A DNA stretch of 64,000 bases from CADCVW01 sp964251385 (GTDB taxonomy: Bacteria; Pseudomonadota; Alphaproteobacteria; Sphingomonadales; Sphingomonadaceae): positions 1,054,001-1,118,000 of the forward strand of contig CAXUJK010000001.1 of NCBI GenBank assembly GCA_964251385.1, read 5' to 3'. A program made the translations under genes and the position numbers. Positions 16,739 to 25,384 of the stretch are shown here, piece by piece (within the stretch, counting starts at the first letter, position 1; each line of letters begins with the position of its first letter). Below the pieces are notes generated by a model. The model ran no database searches and was not told the DNA's origin. It was given only the letters and a program-made list of their open reading frames with translations.

Positions 16739-18078
16739 GACTGCAGTCCGTATTGCTTGAGCAGGTCGTACAAGGTCGGCCGGCTGATCCCCAGCATCTT
16801 GGCCGCGCTGGAGATGTTTCCGTCGGCACGCGCCAGCGCCGCGCCGATTACGCGACGGTCGGCCGCTTCGCGCGCGCCGCGCAGGTCGACGGCTTCGTCG
16901 GCGGGAGCCAGATCGAGATCGGCGGCACCGATACGTGTCCCGTCCGCCATGATCACCGCGCGTTTGACCCGGTTTTCGAGTTCGCGGACGTTGCCGGGCC
17001 ATCCCCATGCCTCGATCGCGGACAAGGCGTCGGGGGCGAAGCTGCGTGTGGGCCGCTTCATGTCGGCGGCGTAGCGCGTGGCGAAGTGGCGCGCGAGCAG
17101 CACCGCGTCGCCCGCGCGTTCGGCGAGCGAAGGGATGCGCACGACGATCTCGGCAAGGCGATAGTACAGGTCCTCGCGGAACGTCCCCTCGGCGATCATC
17201 GCGTCGACGTCGCGGTGCGTCGCGGTTACGACGCGCGTGTCGACCGCGATCGCCTTGCGCCCGCCGATGCGTTCGATCGTGCGTTCCTGCAGAAACCTCA
17301 ACAACTTGACCTGGAGCGGCAACGGGATGTCACCGACCTCGTCGAGGAACAATGTGCCGCCCTGCGCCTGTTCGACCTTGCCTTCGGTCGTCTTGACCGC
17401 GCCCGTGAACGCGCCGCGTTCGTAGCCGAACAGTTCGGCCTCCAGAAGGTTTTCAGGGATCGCGGCGCAGTTGATCGCGACGAACACGCCCGCCGCCCGG
17501 CGACCGCGATCGTGGAGCGCGCGTGCGAGCACTTCCTTGCCGGTGCCGCTCGCGCCCAGCAGCATGACGGACACGTCCGCGTCGGCGACCCGCTCGATCG
17601 TGCGCGCGACGGCGAGCATTTCGGGCGCGGCGGTGATGAGCCCGCCCAGCGGAGCGGTTCCGGCCGCGGCCAGCCGCCGATTCTCGGCCTCGATCCCGTG
17701 CAGATGGAATGCACGCGAGACGATGTGGCCGAGCGCGTCGATGTCGATCGGCTTGCCGTAGAAGTCGTACGCGCCCCGCGCGATCGCATCGAGCGCGGAC
17801 TGGCGCGCGCCGTGACCGGACGCGATGACGACCTTGGTCGCGGGCGCGCGTTCGAGGATTTCCTGCAGCGTGGCGAACCCTTCGGTGGTACCGTCCGGGT
17901 CGGGCGGCAGGCCCAGGTCGAGCGTGACGACCGGCGGGCAATCGTCGCGCACGATGCGCAGCGCGGTTTCCCGGTCGCCTGCGATGAGGACGTCGTAGTC
18001 GTCATACGCCCATTTGAGCTGGCGCTGCAGCTCCTCGTCGTCCTCGACGATCAGCAATTTGGGCTTTTGAGAGGTCAT
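16735..18078 (-). CDS. prsR: Sigma-54-dependent response regulator PrsR
   Basis: 447-aa NtrC-type regulator. The receiver carries Asp in VVTLDLGLPPDPDGT (about 54). The AAA+ domain has Walker A GASGTGKE, the sigma-54 contact loop ELFGYERGAFTGA, Walker B GGTLFLDEVGDI, and the WPGNVREL region. A Fis-type HTH forms the C-terminus (DGNISSAAKMLGISRPTLYDLL). The receiver, with GLPPDPDGTTEGFATLQEIL, is characteristic of PrsR of PEP-CTERM systems, which activates sigma-54 promoters of exosortase-sorted protein genes. It overlaps prsK by ATGA and prsT by GTGA. Confidence 0.92.
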   Translation of the reverse strand: MTSQKPKLLIVEDDEELQRQLKWAYDDYDVLIAGDRETALRIVRDDCPPVVTLDLGLPPDPDGTTEGFATLQEILERAPATKVVIASGHGARQSALDAIARGAYDFYGKPIDIDALGHIVSRAFHLHGIEAENRRLAAAGTAPLGGLITAAPEMLAVARTIERVADADVSVMLLGASGTGKEVLARALHDRGRRAAGVFVAINCAAIPENLLEAELFGYERGAFTGAVKTTEGKVEQAQGGTLFLDEVGDIPLPLQVKLLRFLQERTIERIGGRKAIAVDTRVVTATHRDVDAMIAEGTFREDLYYRLAEIVVRIPSLAERAGDAVLLARHFATRYAADMKRPTRSFAPDALSAIEAWGWPGNVRELENRVKRAVIMADGTRIGAADLDLAPADEAVDLRGAREAADRRVIGAALARADGNISSAAKMLGISRPTLYDLLKQYGLQS

Positions 18079-20153
18079 GCCGCCATCTCCTGCACGGCGG
18101 CGGGCAGGCGGATCGTGAAGCGGGTGCCCGCGCCGGTGCGGCTGTCGACCGCGAGCGTGCCGCCCATCGACGTCACCACGCTGCGCGCCTGGTGCGCGCC
18201 GATTCCGAAGCCGCCCGGCTTGGTCGACGCGAACGGCTGGAACAATGTGGTGCGGACGAAGTCGGCGGACATGCCCGCGCCGTGGTCGACGACGGCGATC
18301 GACACTTCGCCGCCGCGCTCGGCGATTTCGATGCGCACGGGCGCGTCCGTCCCGCTCGCGTCGATCGCGTTATCGATAAGGTGCGTCAGCGCCTGTTCGA
18401 GCCGCGCCGGGTCCGCGACCACCGCGCCGGCGTGGCCCAGCACGCGTACGTCGTGCCGCCGCCGCTTGGCCGCGATCAGCGGCGTCAGCAGTGCGACCAC
18501 GTCGACGGCGCGCAGACCCTCGCTGCGACCCTCGGCCTGCGGCGCGAGCTTGGCCAGCAGATCGTTCATGCGGTCGACGGAGGATTTGAGCGTCGCGACC
18601 ATGTCGGCGCGGAAGGCGGGGTTGTCCGCGTGGCGTTCGGCGTTGCGCGCGACGAGGCTCAATCCGCTGACGACGTTCTTGATGTCGTGCAGGATGAAGG
18701 CGAAGCGACGGTTGAATTCGTCGAAGCGGGCGGCGTTCGACAAGGCTTCCTGCCCGCGCGCCTCCGCAAGGTAGCTCGCCGCGCTCGTTCCCGCGGTGCG
18801 GAGCAGATCGAAATCCTCCCAATCGAGCGCGCGGGCGAAGCGGGGGTGGGTCAGCAGGACGAGGCCCGCCAGGCGGTCCTCGTGGATCAGAGGCACGCCT
18901 GCCCACAAAGCGGGATCGTCCAGCAAGGCTCCCGGGACGGGAAGGTCGCGATCGCGCGCGCTCGCCGTGCCGGTTCGGAGCGACCCGAAGTCGACGATGC
19001 GCGCGTCGCGAACGATCGCGGCCACGAACGCGGGATCGGCGGAACAGGACGGCGTGTCGCCGTTCCAGTTCCACGTCGCCGCGACTTCCAGGCGGCCGGC
19101 GTCGTCCGCAACGAGGAGCAGGCCCGCGGGAGCCTCGACGATGTCCGCGATCGCCTTGACGACACGCTGCTCCAGCGGGGGCGCGTCCGCGCCCGGATCG
19201 CCCATCGCGCTCGTAAATCGCAGCCATTCGGCGCGGTAGTCGTAGCGATGCTGGAAGAAATGTTTTGCGAGTGTCACGCGCAGCCACGCGCGCGCGCGGC
19301 CCGATGGGATCAGCACCGCCGCGACCGCCGTCATCGCGATCAGCAGCACGACCTGAGCGCCGCGCAGCCACGCCCAACCGGTCGCCTCGCCCGCGCTCGT
19401 CGCCATCGTCATGACGAGGAAGTACGCGCAGATCGCGCCGAGCGAGAGCGACTGGAACGTCGCGGCGCGGGACAGACGGATGCGCATGTCGCCCGCGGTG
19501 CGGTTGGCCCAAGCGAAACAGGGAACGCACGCCGCCGCCGCCGCGCCGCGCATGGCGAGGATTTCGGCGGGCCAGCGATCGAGCAGGTAGGCGAGAGTAT
19601 ACAGGTTCAGGTCGTACAGCCAAAGGCCGGCGAGCCCCAGCATCGGCAGCCGGATCGCGCCGCGGGCTTGCGGATCGGCCTGGCCGTAGACATTGTGGAC
19701 GAGCACGAGCGCGCCCGCCGCCGCTGTGATGCGCAGCAAGGTGCCGGTGCGCGCGATGGCGGCGGCGATCGCAGGCGATGCCGTCGTCAGCAAGGGCACG
19801 AGATCGAGCAGCGCCTGCAGCAGCAGGATGCCGCCGACGGTCGCCACAACGACGCGCGCGCCCCGTTCTCGCGACCAGGAGGGGTTGCGTTCGGCCGCGT
19901 CCGCGCCGCTCATCAGGGTTCGCACGAACCAAAGCCACGCGAGGTTGCGCACTGTCTCGGCGAGCGGCGCGTGGACCGGGATCGCACCGTCCAGCGCGGC
20001 GAGCAGCGCCCACAAGGCGGTCGTGCCAAGCGCGGCGACGAGCGGCAGCTTGCCCGGCCCGCTGCGCGCCGCCTTCAACCGCCACAAGGCGGCGACCGCG
20101 AACAGGACCGAGGCCAGCGCATGCGTCCAAAACGAGAGCAAAGCGGTCAGCAA
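18075..20153 (-). CDS. prsK: PEP-CTERM system histidine kinase PrsK
   Basis: 692-aa kinase. The first 300 residues form a multi-helix membrane sensor module. A GAF-like domain follows (about 320-460), then the dimerisation region with FILHDIKNVVSGLSLVARNAE, where His is the phospho-site, and a HATPase domain (LIDNAIDASG, DHGAGMS, GGFGIGAHQARSVV). This architecture and its place before prsR identify PrsK. The start is TTG 20153, directly adjacent to the stop of the sugar transferase gene. Its stop overlaps prsR. Confidence 0.9.
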   Translation of the reverse strand: MLTALLSFWTHALASVLFAVAALWRLKAARSGPGKLPLVAALGTTALWALLAALDGAIPVHAPLAETVRNLAWLWFVRTLMSGADAAERNPSWSRERGARVVVATVGGILLLQALLDLVPLLTTASPAIAAAIARTGTLLRITAAAGALVLVHNVYGQADPQARGAIRLPMLGLAGLWLYDLNLYTLAYLLDRWPAEILAMRGAAAAACVPCFAWANRTAGDMRIRLSRAATFQSLSLGAICAYFLVMTMATSAGEATGWAWLRGAQVVLLIAMTAVAAVLIPSGRARAWLRVTLAKHFFQHRYDYRAEWLRFTSAMGDPGADAPPLEQRVVKAIADIVEAPAGLLLVADDAGRLEVAATWNWNGDTPSCSADPAFVAAIVRDARIVDFGSLRTGTASARDRDLPVPGALLDDPALWAGVPLIHEDRLAGLVLLTHPRFARALDWEDFDLLRTAGTSAASYLAEARGQEALSNAARFDEFNRRFAFILHDIKNVVSGLSLVARNAERHADNPAFRADMVATLKSSVDRMNDLLAKLAPQAEGRSEGLRAVDVVALLTPLIAAKRRRHDVRVLGHAGAVVADPARLEQALTHLIDNAIDASGTDAPVRIEIAERGGEVSIAVVDHGAGMSADFVRTTLFQPFASTKPGGFGIGAHQARSVVTSMGGTLAVDSRTGAGTRFTIRLPAAVQEMAA

Positions 20154-21542
20154 CTAGCGCCCCCCGTCCGCCCACAGAACGACGCGCACCGTCTGCAGGA
20201 TGATCAGGATGTCGAGGAACGGCGTGTAGTTCTTGGCGTAATACAGATCGTATTCGAGCTTGTGCCGCGCATCCTCGATCGACGCGCCGTACGGGTAGTT
20301 TACCTGCGCCCAGCCCGTGATCCCCGGTTTGACCATATGCCGTTCGGCGTAGAAGGGCAGCCGCGCCTCTAGATCGAGCACGAATTGCGGGCGCTCCGGG
20401 CGCGGACCTACGAAGGACATGTCGCCGCGCAGCACGCTCCACGCCTGGGGAAGCTCGTCGATGCGCACCTTTCGGATGAAGGCGCCGACGCGGGTGACGC
20501 GGGGATCGTCCTTCTGCGCCCATACCGCCTTGCCGCCCACCTCCGCGTCCAACCGCATCGAGCGGAGTTTCAGGATGTCGAAATGCTCGCCGAACAGTCC
20601 GACGCGGCGCTGGCGGAAGAGGGCGGGTCCGGGCGATTCGAGCTTGATGACGGCGGCGGTCAGCAGGACGACGGGCGCGAACAGGATGATGGCGACGAGG
20701 CTGACGACGATGTCGACGAGGCGCTTGGCGAAGCTCGCCACCATCTGACCGGACGAAAATCCGTCCGAAAAGATCAGCCAGGACGGGTTGACGCTGTCGA
20801 GGTCGACGCGGCCGGTTTCGCGCTCGAAGAACGACGACAGGTCGTTGACGTGAACTCCCGTCGTCTTGACGCGCAGCAGGTCGGCGAGCGGAAGCGCGTT
20901 GCGGCGTTCCTCGAGCGCGAGCACGACCTCGGACGCGCCCAGCGTCTCGACATGCGCGGCGAGGTTGGGGATGGCGTCGCGATTGACCGCGCCCGGCACG
21001 ACTTCCGCGCCGTCGTTCATGCCGACGTTGCCGACGATGACGAAGCTCGCGCCGCGACGGGTCGCCAGCTCGCCGATGCGTGCGGCCCTCGGCCCGGCTC
21101 CGAGTATCAGCACGCGGCGGCGGAACGCGTCGCCGCCCATCAACTCGCCCAGCAGGATGCGCTGGCCGATCAGCATGCCCGCCGCGATGATCATCGCGTA
21201 CAGCGAATTGGACCGCCACAACGTCGCGCCCGGAAAGACGAAGGCGAGCACGGAAATGAGGATCACGCCGAGCGAGATCGCGACCAGCAGCCGCGCCATC
21301 GCGAAGCGCAGCGACTGCAGCGCCTCCACCCCGTACGCGCCGACCGCGAGCATCGCGGCGCTCAATGCGCACGCGAAGGTGAGGATCTGCGGCACGCGCT
21401 CCCAGGGCGGCGAGATCGCCATGCCGATCTGCCACGCGCGCAGGTCCCACGCCGCCTCGGCCGCGATCATCAGGAGGATGAAATCGATCAGCCCGATGAG
21501 CAGCACGGTGTGCGGCACATAATGTTTGAACAGCCTGATCAT
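20154..21542 (-). CDS. PEP-CTERM-associated sugar transferase (undecaprenyl-phosphate type, EpsB-like)
   Basis: 462-aa membrane glycosyltransferase of the bacterial sugar transferase family. Several N-terminal helices are followed by a CoA-binding-like domain (RRVLILGAGPRAARIGELA). The C-terminal catalytic part is entered by a membrane segment (KRLVDIVVSLVAIILFAPVV) and includes FRQRRVGLFGEHFDILKLRSM, RKVRIDELPQ, FVGPRPERPQF and KPGITGWAQVNY. It should load the first sugar phosphate onto undecaprenyl phosphate for exopolysaccharide assembly. It leads the operon continuing through prsK, prsR and prsT. Confidence 0.9.
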   Translation of the reverse strand: MIRLFKHYVPHTVLLIGLIDFILLMIAAEAAWDLRAWQIGMAISPPWERVPQILTFACALSAAMLAVGAYGVEALQSLRFAMARLLVAISLGVILISVLAFVFPGATLWRSNSLYAMIIAAGMLIGQRILLGELMGGDAFRRRVLILGAGPRAARIGELATRRGASFVIVGNVGMNDGAEVVPGAVNRDAIPNLAAHVETLGASEVVLALEERRNALPLADLLRVKTTGVHVNDLSSFFERETGRVDLDSVNPSWLIFSDGFSSGQMVASFAKRLVDIVVSLVAIILFAPVVLLTAAVIKLESPGPALFRQRRVGLFGEHFDILKLRSMRLDAEVGGKAVWAQKDDPRVTRVGAFIRKVRIDELPQAWSVLRGDMSFVGPRPERPQFVLDLEARLPFYAERHMVKPGITGWAQVNYPYGASIEDARHKLEYDLYYAKNYTPFLDILIILQTVRVVLWADGGR

Positions 21543-21697
21543 CTTTTCGCGCGGCGGCGGTACGTCCCTGAAGTGCCGTCAGCTAATCCGACACCGGGAT
21601 GTACTGTCGCTTAAATTTACAAAGATGTCGTGAAGGGGCGGCGCGCTCTTCGACGGAGGAACTGTCCACCGGTTATCCGACAACCGGAAACAATCGG

Positions 21698-21791
21698 GGA
21701 AACCGACTTGGCTGAGCCTGTCGAAGCTCATCCCTTCTTGCTCATGGGACGAAAAAAAGGAAAGCCGTTCCACAAGCTCAGGGAAGTCGGT
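21698..21791. repeat. Degenerate REP-like palindrome upstream of manC
   Basis: Imperfect inverted repeat with arms about 21698-21725 and 21764-21791, around the CTGAGC-TGTCGAAG core also seen near 63.4 kb. Several mismatches suggest an old copy. It lies in the 299-nt gap between the divergent sugar transferase and manC genes; nothing coding is evident in that gap. Confidence 0.6.
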
Positions 21792-21841
21792 TCGGGGCGG
21801 CGTTTCCTGTAGCTTCGTTTTCGCTTGCCTGGGGAGCCGTC

Positions 21842-22903
21842 ATGCCCATCGTTCCGGTCATCCTGTCTGGCGGCGCGGGGACGCGGTTGTGGCCCTTGTC
21901 GCGGCCGGAGCGGCCCAAGCAATTGCTCAGCCTCACGGCGCCCGAGACGATGCTGCAGTTGACCGCCGCGCGCGTCGCGGACCGGGCAATGTTCGGCCCT
22001 GCGCTGGTGGTCGCGGGCGCGGCGCACGAGGCGGAGATCTCGGGCCAATTGGCGTCGGCGGGCGCGTCGGATGCGACGTTGATTCTCGAGCCCACGGGCC
22101 GCAACACCGCGCCCGCGATCGCGCTTGCCGCGCTGGTGGCGAATGCGGACGACCTGCTGCTGGTCATGCCGAGCGACCATCTGATCGAGGATGTCGCCGC
22201 TTTTCACGCGGCCGTCGGCGCGGGCAAGCGCGCCGCGGAAGACGGTTGGCTCGTTACGTTCGGGATGACCCCGATCGCGCCCGAAACGGGGTTCGGTTAT
22301 ATCGAACGCGGCGACGCGCTGGGCGACGGCGTGTACGCCGCCGCACGTTTCGTCGAAAAGCCCGACGCGGCGACCGCGCAAGGCTACGTCAGCAGCGGCA
22401 AATTCCTGTGGAACGGGGGCATCTTCCTGCTGCGCGCGTCCGCGCTGATCGACGCGCTTGAACGCCACGCGCCCGACGTGCTCGACGCGTGTCGACGCGC
22501 GGTCGCGGGCGGCGGGCGCGACGGGCGCAATTTCCGCCCTCGCGAAGCCGCGTTCGCCGCCTCGCCGTCGGTGTCGATCGACGTCGCGGTGATGGAGCGC
22601 GCGGAGCGCGTCGCGGTGGTGCCCGCGACCATGGGCTGGTCCGACGTCGGCAGCTGGGACGCCCTGTACGACGTGTCGCCCAAGGACGCGGACGGGAGCT
22701 CGCTCGCCGCCACGGACGGGGCGGTGCTCGCGATTGACTGCCGCGACCTGCTCGTGCGGGCCGAGGGTATCGACGTGACGGCGATCGATGTTCACGGGCT
22801 CACGATAGTGGCGACGCGCGGCCAGATCCTGATCATGCCGCGCGGGTCGAGCCAGCGCGTGCGCGAGGCGGTTGCCGCCAGAACGGAGAACAACGACCGC
22901 TAG
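21842..22903 (+). CDS. manC: Mannose-1-phosphate guanylyltransferase
   Basis: 353-aa GDP-mannose pyrophosphorylase. The nucleotide-binding signature is PVILSGGAGTRLWPLSRPERPKQ at the N-terminus. The second motif is FVEKPD (about 165) with the ETGFGYIERG segment, and WSDVGSWDALY follows. It converts mannose-1-phosphate and GTP to GDP-mannose. At 353 aa it ends after the transferase part plus a short beta-helix, without the fused isomerase domain. Isomerase activity is provided by the separate manA at 57.7 kb. It is divergent from the PEP-CTERM sugar transferase gene. Confidence 0.92.
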   Translation: MPIVPVILSGGAGTRLWPLSRPERPKQLLSLTAPETMLQLTAARVADRAMFGPALVVAGAAHEAEISGQLASAGASDATLILEPTGRNTAPAIALAALVANADDLLLVMPSDHLIEDVAAFHAAVGAGKRAAEDGWLVTFGMTPIAPETGFGYIERGDALGDGVYAAARFVEKPDAATAQGYVSSGKFLWNGGIFLLRASALIDALERHAPDVLDACRRAVAGGGRDGRNFRPREAAFAASPSVSIDVAVMERAERVAVVPATMGWSDVGSWDALYDVSPKDADGSSLAATDGAVLAIDCRDLLVRAEGIDVTAIDVHGLTIVATRGQILIMPRGSSQRVREAVAARTENNDR

Positions 22904-22905
22904 TC

Positions 22906-22923
22906 TCCTCCCCGGCACGGGGA
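22906..22923. repeat. Single REP-like arm after manC
   Basis: An 18-nt stretch matching the outer arm of the longer palindrome at 42918-43060 (TCCTCCCCGGCACGGGGA). It lies between the convergent manC and DUF4893 genes and may also work as a weak terminator. Confidence 0.55.
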
Positions 22924-22927
22924 AATT

Positions 22928-23584
22928 TCAGGTTTTCGGCACCAGCTCCACCACGTCCACCAGCGATTCGAAACGCGGGTACGGCAGGACCAGCCGCCAC
23001 CGCCGGGTCCCGATGCGCTCGACCACGCCCGCGATGTCGCGCGAGGAATCCTGCCCGTAACGCATCGCCATGCGCTCGTCGCCGAGCATCAGGACGCCCA
23101 GGAACACGGACCGGTTGCGCGTGTCCCGGTAGAGCTGGCCCACGGGCCGCTGCGATCCGGTCAGCTTGACGAGGTGCTGCACGCCGTCGCGGCGTTCGAT
23201 GCCGCAGTTGAACTTGGGGTAGGCGACATAGGACAGATTGCCGTGCGCCCGCGCGCCCACCTTGATCACGCGGCAATCGTAGCGGCCGTCCGGCAGGCTC
23301 GCGTCGACCTGCGCCGCGTCCGGGAACAGCAACACGCCCTCGCGCGCGATCTCCGCGCCATGTCCGCCCGCATAGGCGCTGCGCAAGCCTTCGACCCACG
23401 CGCGCCGCCAATCGCGCAGGCGGCCGCGGTCGTCCTCCGTCGCGACCGCGCGCCAGCCGACGGGCGGAGCCGTCTGCGCAGCCGCCGTGGAACCGGTCGC
23501 GCCGGGAGCGAACGACGTGATGCCGGGTCCCGATGTCGCGCAACCGCCCAGCGCGCAGCAGGCGACAACGAACATCCGCTTCAT
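22928..23584 (-). CDS. DUF4893 lipoprotein
   Basis: 218-aa protein with lipobox LGGCAT after a short signal (MKRMFVVACCA). The mature part follows the DUF4893 pattern: WRAVATEDDRGRLRDWRRAW, LPDGRYDCRVIKVGARAHG, LSYVAYPKFNCGIE. Two conserved cysteines could pair. The family is common in sphingomonads and its function is unknown. The start, ATG 23584, overlaps the stop of the upstream dehydrogenase gene (ATGA), so translation is coupled to it. Confidence 0.8.
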   Translation of the reverse strand: MKRMFVVACCALGGCATSGPGITSFAPGATGSTAAAQTAPPVGWRAVATEDDRGRLRDWRRAWVEGLRSAYAGGHGAEIAREGVLLFPDAAQVDASLPDGRYDCRVIKVGARAHGNLSYVAYPKFNCGIERRDGVQHLVKLTGSQRPVGQLYRDTRNRSVFLGVLMLGDERMAMRYGQDSSRDIAGVVERIGTRRWRLVLPYPRFESLVDVVELVPKT

Positions 23585-24354
23585 TGCGCGGTCCACCCGC
23601 CGTCGATCGACAGGTTCGCCCCCGTGATCGCCGCCGCCTCGTCGCGGCAGAGATACGATACGAGCCCCGCGACCTGCTCGACGGTGACGAACTGCTTGGT
23701 TGGCTGCGCTGCGAGCAGCACGTCGTTGACGACCTGCTCGCGCGTCAAGCCGCGTGTCGCCATCGTGTCGGGGATCTGCTTCTCGATCAGCCCGGTCCAC
23801 ACATAGCCGGGCGACACGACGTTGGCAGTCACTCCCGTCTGCGCGAGTTCGAGCGCGACCGCCTTGGTGAAGCCGGCCACGCCGTGCTTGGCCGCGACGT
23901 ACGGTGCCTTGTTCGGGCTCGCGACCAGGCTGTGCGCGGACCCCGTGTTGACGATGCGCCCCCACCCTTTGGCCTTCATCGCGGGGATCGCGGCCCGCGT
24001 GGTGTGAAAGGTCGAGGACAGGATGACCGCGATGATCGCGTCCCATTTCTCCGGCGGGAAGTCGGCGACGGGCGCGACATGCTGGATGCCGGCATTGTTG
24101 ACGAGGATATCGGGCCCGCCGAGCGCGTCCGCGCACCGCGCGACCATCGCGGCGATAGCCGCGGGATCGCTCATGTCCGCGTCGCTGTAGACCGTACCCG
24201 CGCCAACCTCGGCCAGCGCCGCGTCGACCACGGAGGGCTCGCCGAACCCGTTGATCATGACCCGCGCGCCCGCTTGCGCCAACGCCTTGGCGATGCCGAG
24301 ACCGATGCCCGACGTCGACCCGGTCACGAGCGCGGTCTTGCCTTCAAGGAACAT
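23581..24354 (-). CDS. 3-hydroxybutyrate dehydrogenase (SDR family)
   Basis: 257-aa short-chain dehydrogenase. It shows TGSTSGIGLGIA (cofactor), NNAGIQHVAPV, the catalytic Ser in VNTGSAHSLVAS, YVAAK (Tyr/Lys), and the D-3-hydroxybutyrate dehydrogenase features SPGYVWTGLIEKQIPD and QPTKQFVTVEQVA. It oxidises 3-hydroxybutyrate to acetoacetate with NAD, in line with PHB turnover. ATG 24354 has GGAG 8 nt upstream and is preferred to the TTG at 24366. It is coupled to the downstream DUF4893 gene. Confidence 0.88.
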   Translation of the reverse strand: MFLEGKTALVTGSTSGIGLGIAKALAQAGARVMINGFGEPSVVDAALAEVGAGTVYSDADMSDPAAIAAMVARCADALGGPDILVNNAGIQHVAPVADFPPEKWDAIIAVILSSTFHTTRAAIPAMKAKGWGRIVNTGSAHSLVASPNKAPYVAAKHGVAGFTKAVALELAQTGVTANVVSPGYVWTGLIEKQIPDTMATRGLTREQVVNDVLLAAQPTKQFVTVEQVAGLVSYLCRDEAAAITGANLSIDGGWTAQ

Positions 24355-24455
24355 GCGCGTCTCCAACGAGTCACCTTCCCGATGGTGCGCCCGTTTGCAA
24401 CCGCGCGGGTGCGCCCGTACGATGGCGGAAATATGTTCTTCGAAAGTGCCCCGCG

Positions 24456-25352
24456 ATGAAGCTCGACGATTACCGCACCAGCGACAACGTTCGCGACCTC
24501 GGCCAAGGCAGCGGTGGTGGTGGTTTCGGCGGCGGCGGAATGGGCGGCGGCCTCGGGCTTATCATCAGTCTGGTGGCCAGCCGCTTCGGGATCGTCGGAG
24601 TGGGCGTCGTCCTGTTGGGCGCATGGATGCTCGGCATGTTCGGCGGCGGCGGTTCCGGTGTCGTGTCCTCCGCGGGCCAAGGCACGGGCGCGATCGACGA
24701 TCCGCGAGCGGCCTGCGCGCAAACGCCCGAGAAGCGGTTCTCATGTCAGGTCCTCGCCAGCACCGAAGACACATGGACCAAATTGTTCGCAGGCTCCGGC
24801 CAGCAGTACCGACCGGCACAGTTTCGCTTTTTCACGCAACAAAACGAATCCGGGTGCGGCGCGGCGCAGGCGGCCATGGGTCCGTTCTACTGCCCGACCG
24901 ACCAGGCCATCTACATCGATACGAGCTTCTACGATGAACTTCAGTCCAAGTTCGGCGCAGGCGGCGACTTCGGGCAAGCCTACGTCATCGCGCACGAGGT
25001 CGGCCACCACATACAGACGCTGACCGGGACTTCGGACAAGGTTCGGGCGATCCAGGCACGGTCAAGCAAGGCGGAGGGCAATCGTGCGCAGGTCGCGATG
25101 GAGTTGCAGGCCGACTGCTATGCGGGCGTTTGGGCAGCGAACAACCCGACGCTGATGAGCGACGGCGACGTCCAGGAAGGTCTGCGGGCTGCCCAGGCGA
25201 TCGGCGACGACACGCTGCAGCGCGCGGGCGGGGGCCGCGTGGTTCCCGAAAGCTTTACGCACGGCACGTCGGCGCAGCGCATGCAGTGGCTCAAGACGGG
25301 GCTGACGACGGGCAACCCGGAAGCGTGCGACACGTTCGCCGGGATTGCCTAG
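24456..25352 (+). CDS. Neutral zinc metallopeptidase, KPN_02809 (YpfJ) family
   Basis: 298-aa membrane-anchored protein. A glycine-rich N-terminus (SGGGGFGGGGMGGG) precedes a transmembrane helix (about 30-55, GLIISLVASRFGIVGVGVVL). A large domain follows with the zinc motif VIAHEVGHHIQ (HExxH) and a downstream Glu/Asp region (MELQADCYAGVWA). The FYCPTDQAIYIDTSFY and AAQAIGDDTLQ segments are typical of the YpfJ family. The substrate is unknown. A perfect palindrome follows its stop. Confidence 0.92.
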   Translation: MKLDDYRTSDNVRDLGQGSGGGGFGGGGMGGGLGLIISLVASRFGIVGVGVVLLGAWMLGMFGGGGSGVVSSAGQGTGAIDDPRAACAQTPEKRFSCQVLASTEDTWTKLFAGSGQQYRPAQFRFFTQQNESGCGAAQAAMGPFYCPTDQAIYIDTSFYDELQSKFGAGGDFGQAYVIAHEVGHHIQTLTGTSDKVRAIQARSSKAEGNRAQVAMELQADCYAGVWAANNPTLMSDGDVQEGLRAAQAIGDDTLQRAGGGRVVPESFTHGTSAQRMQWLKTGLTTGNPEACDTFAGIA

Positions 25353-25357
25353 ATTTA

Positions 25358-25383
25358 CGTCACCCCAGCATGCTGGGGTGACG
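25358..25383. terminator. Perfect 26-nt palindrome between convergent genes
   Basis: Two 13-nt arms meeting with no spacer between the metallopeptidase stop and the oxidoreductase stop. It can form a hairpin on either strand. Without a T tract it is either a bidirectional terminator or a REP-type remnant. Confidence 0.6.
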
Positions 25384-25384
25384 A

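Noticed and set aside
18370..21450. 1026-codon open frame antisense-like to prsK and the sugar transferase
   Set aside because: Same-strand shadow in another frame of two well-recognised genes; translation is Arg/Ala/Gly noise without domains.
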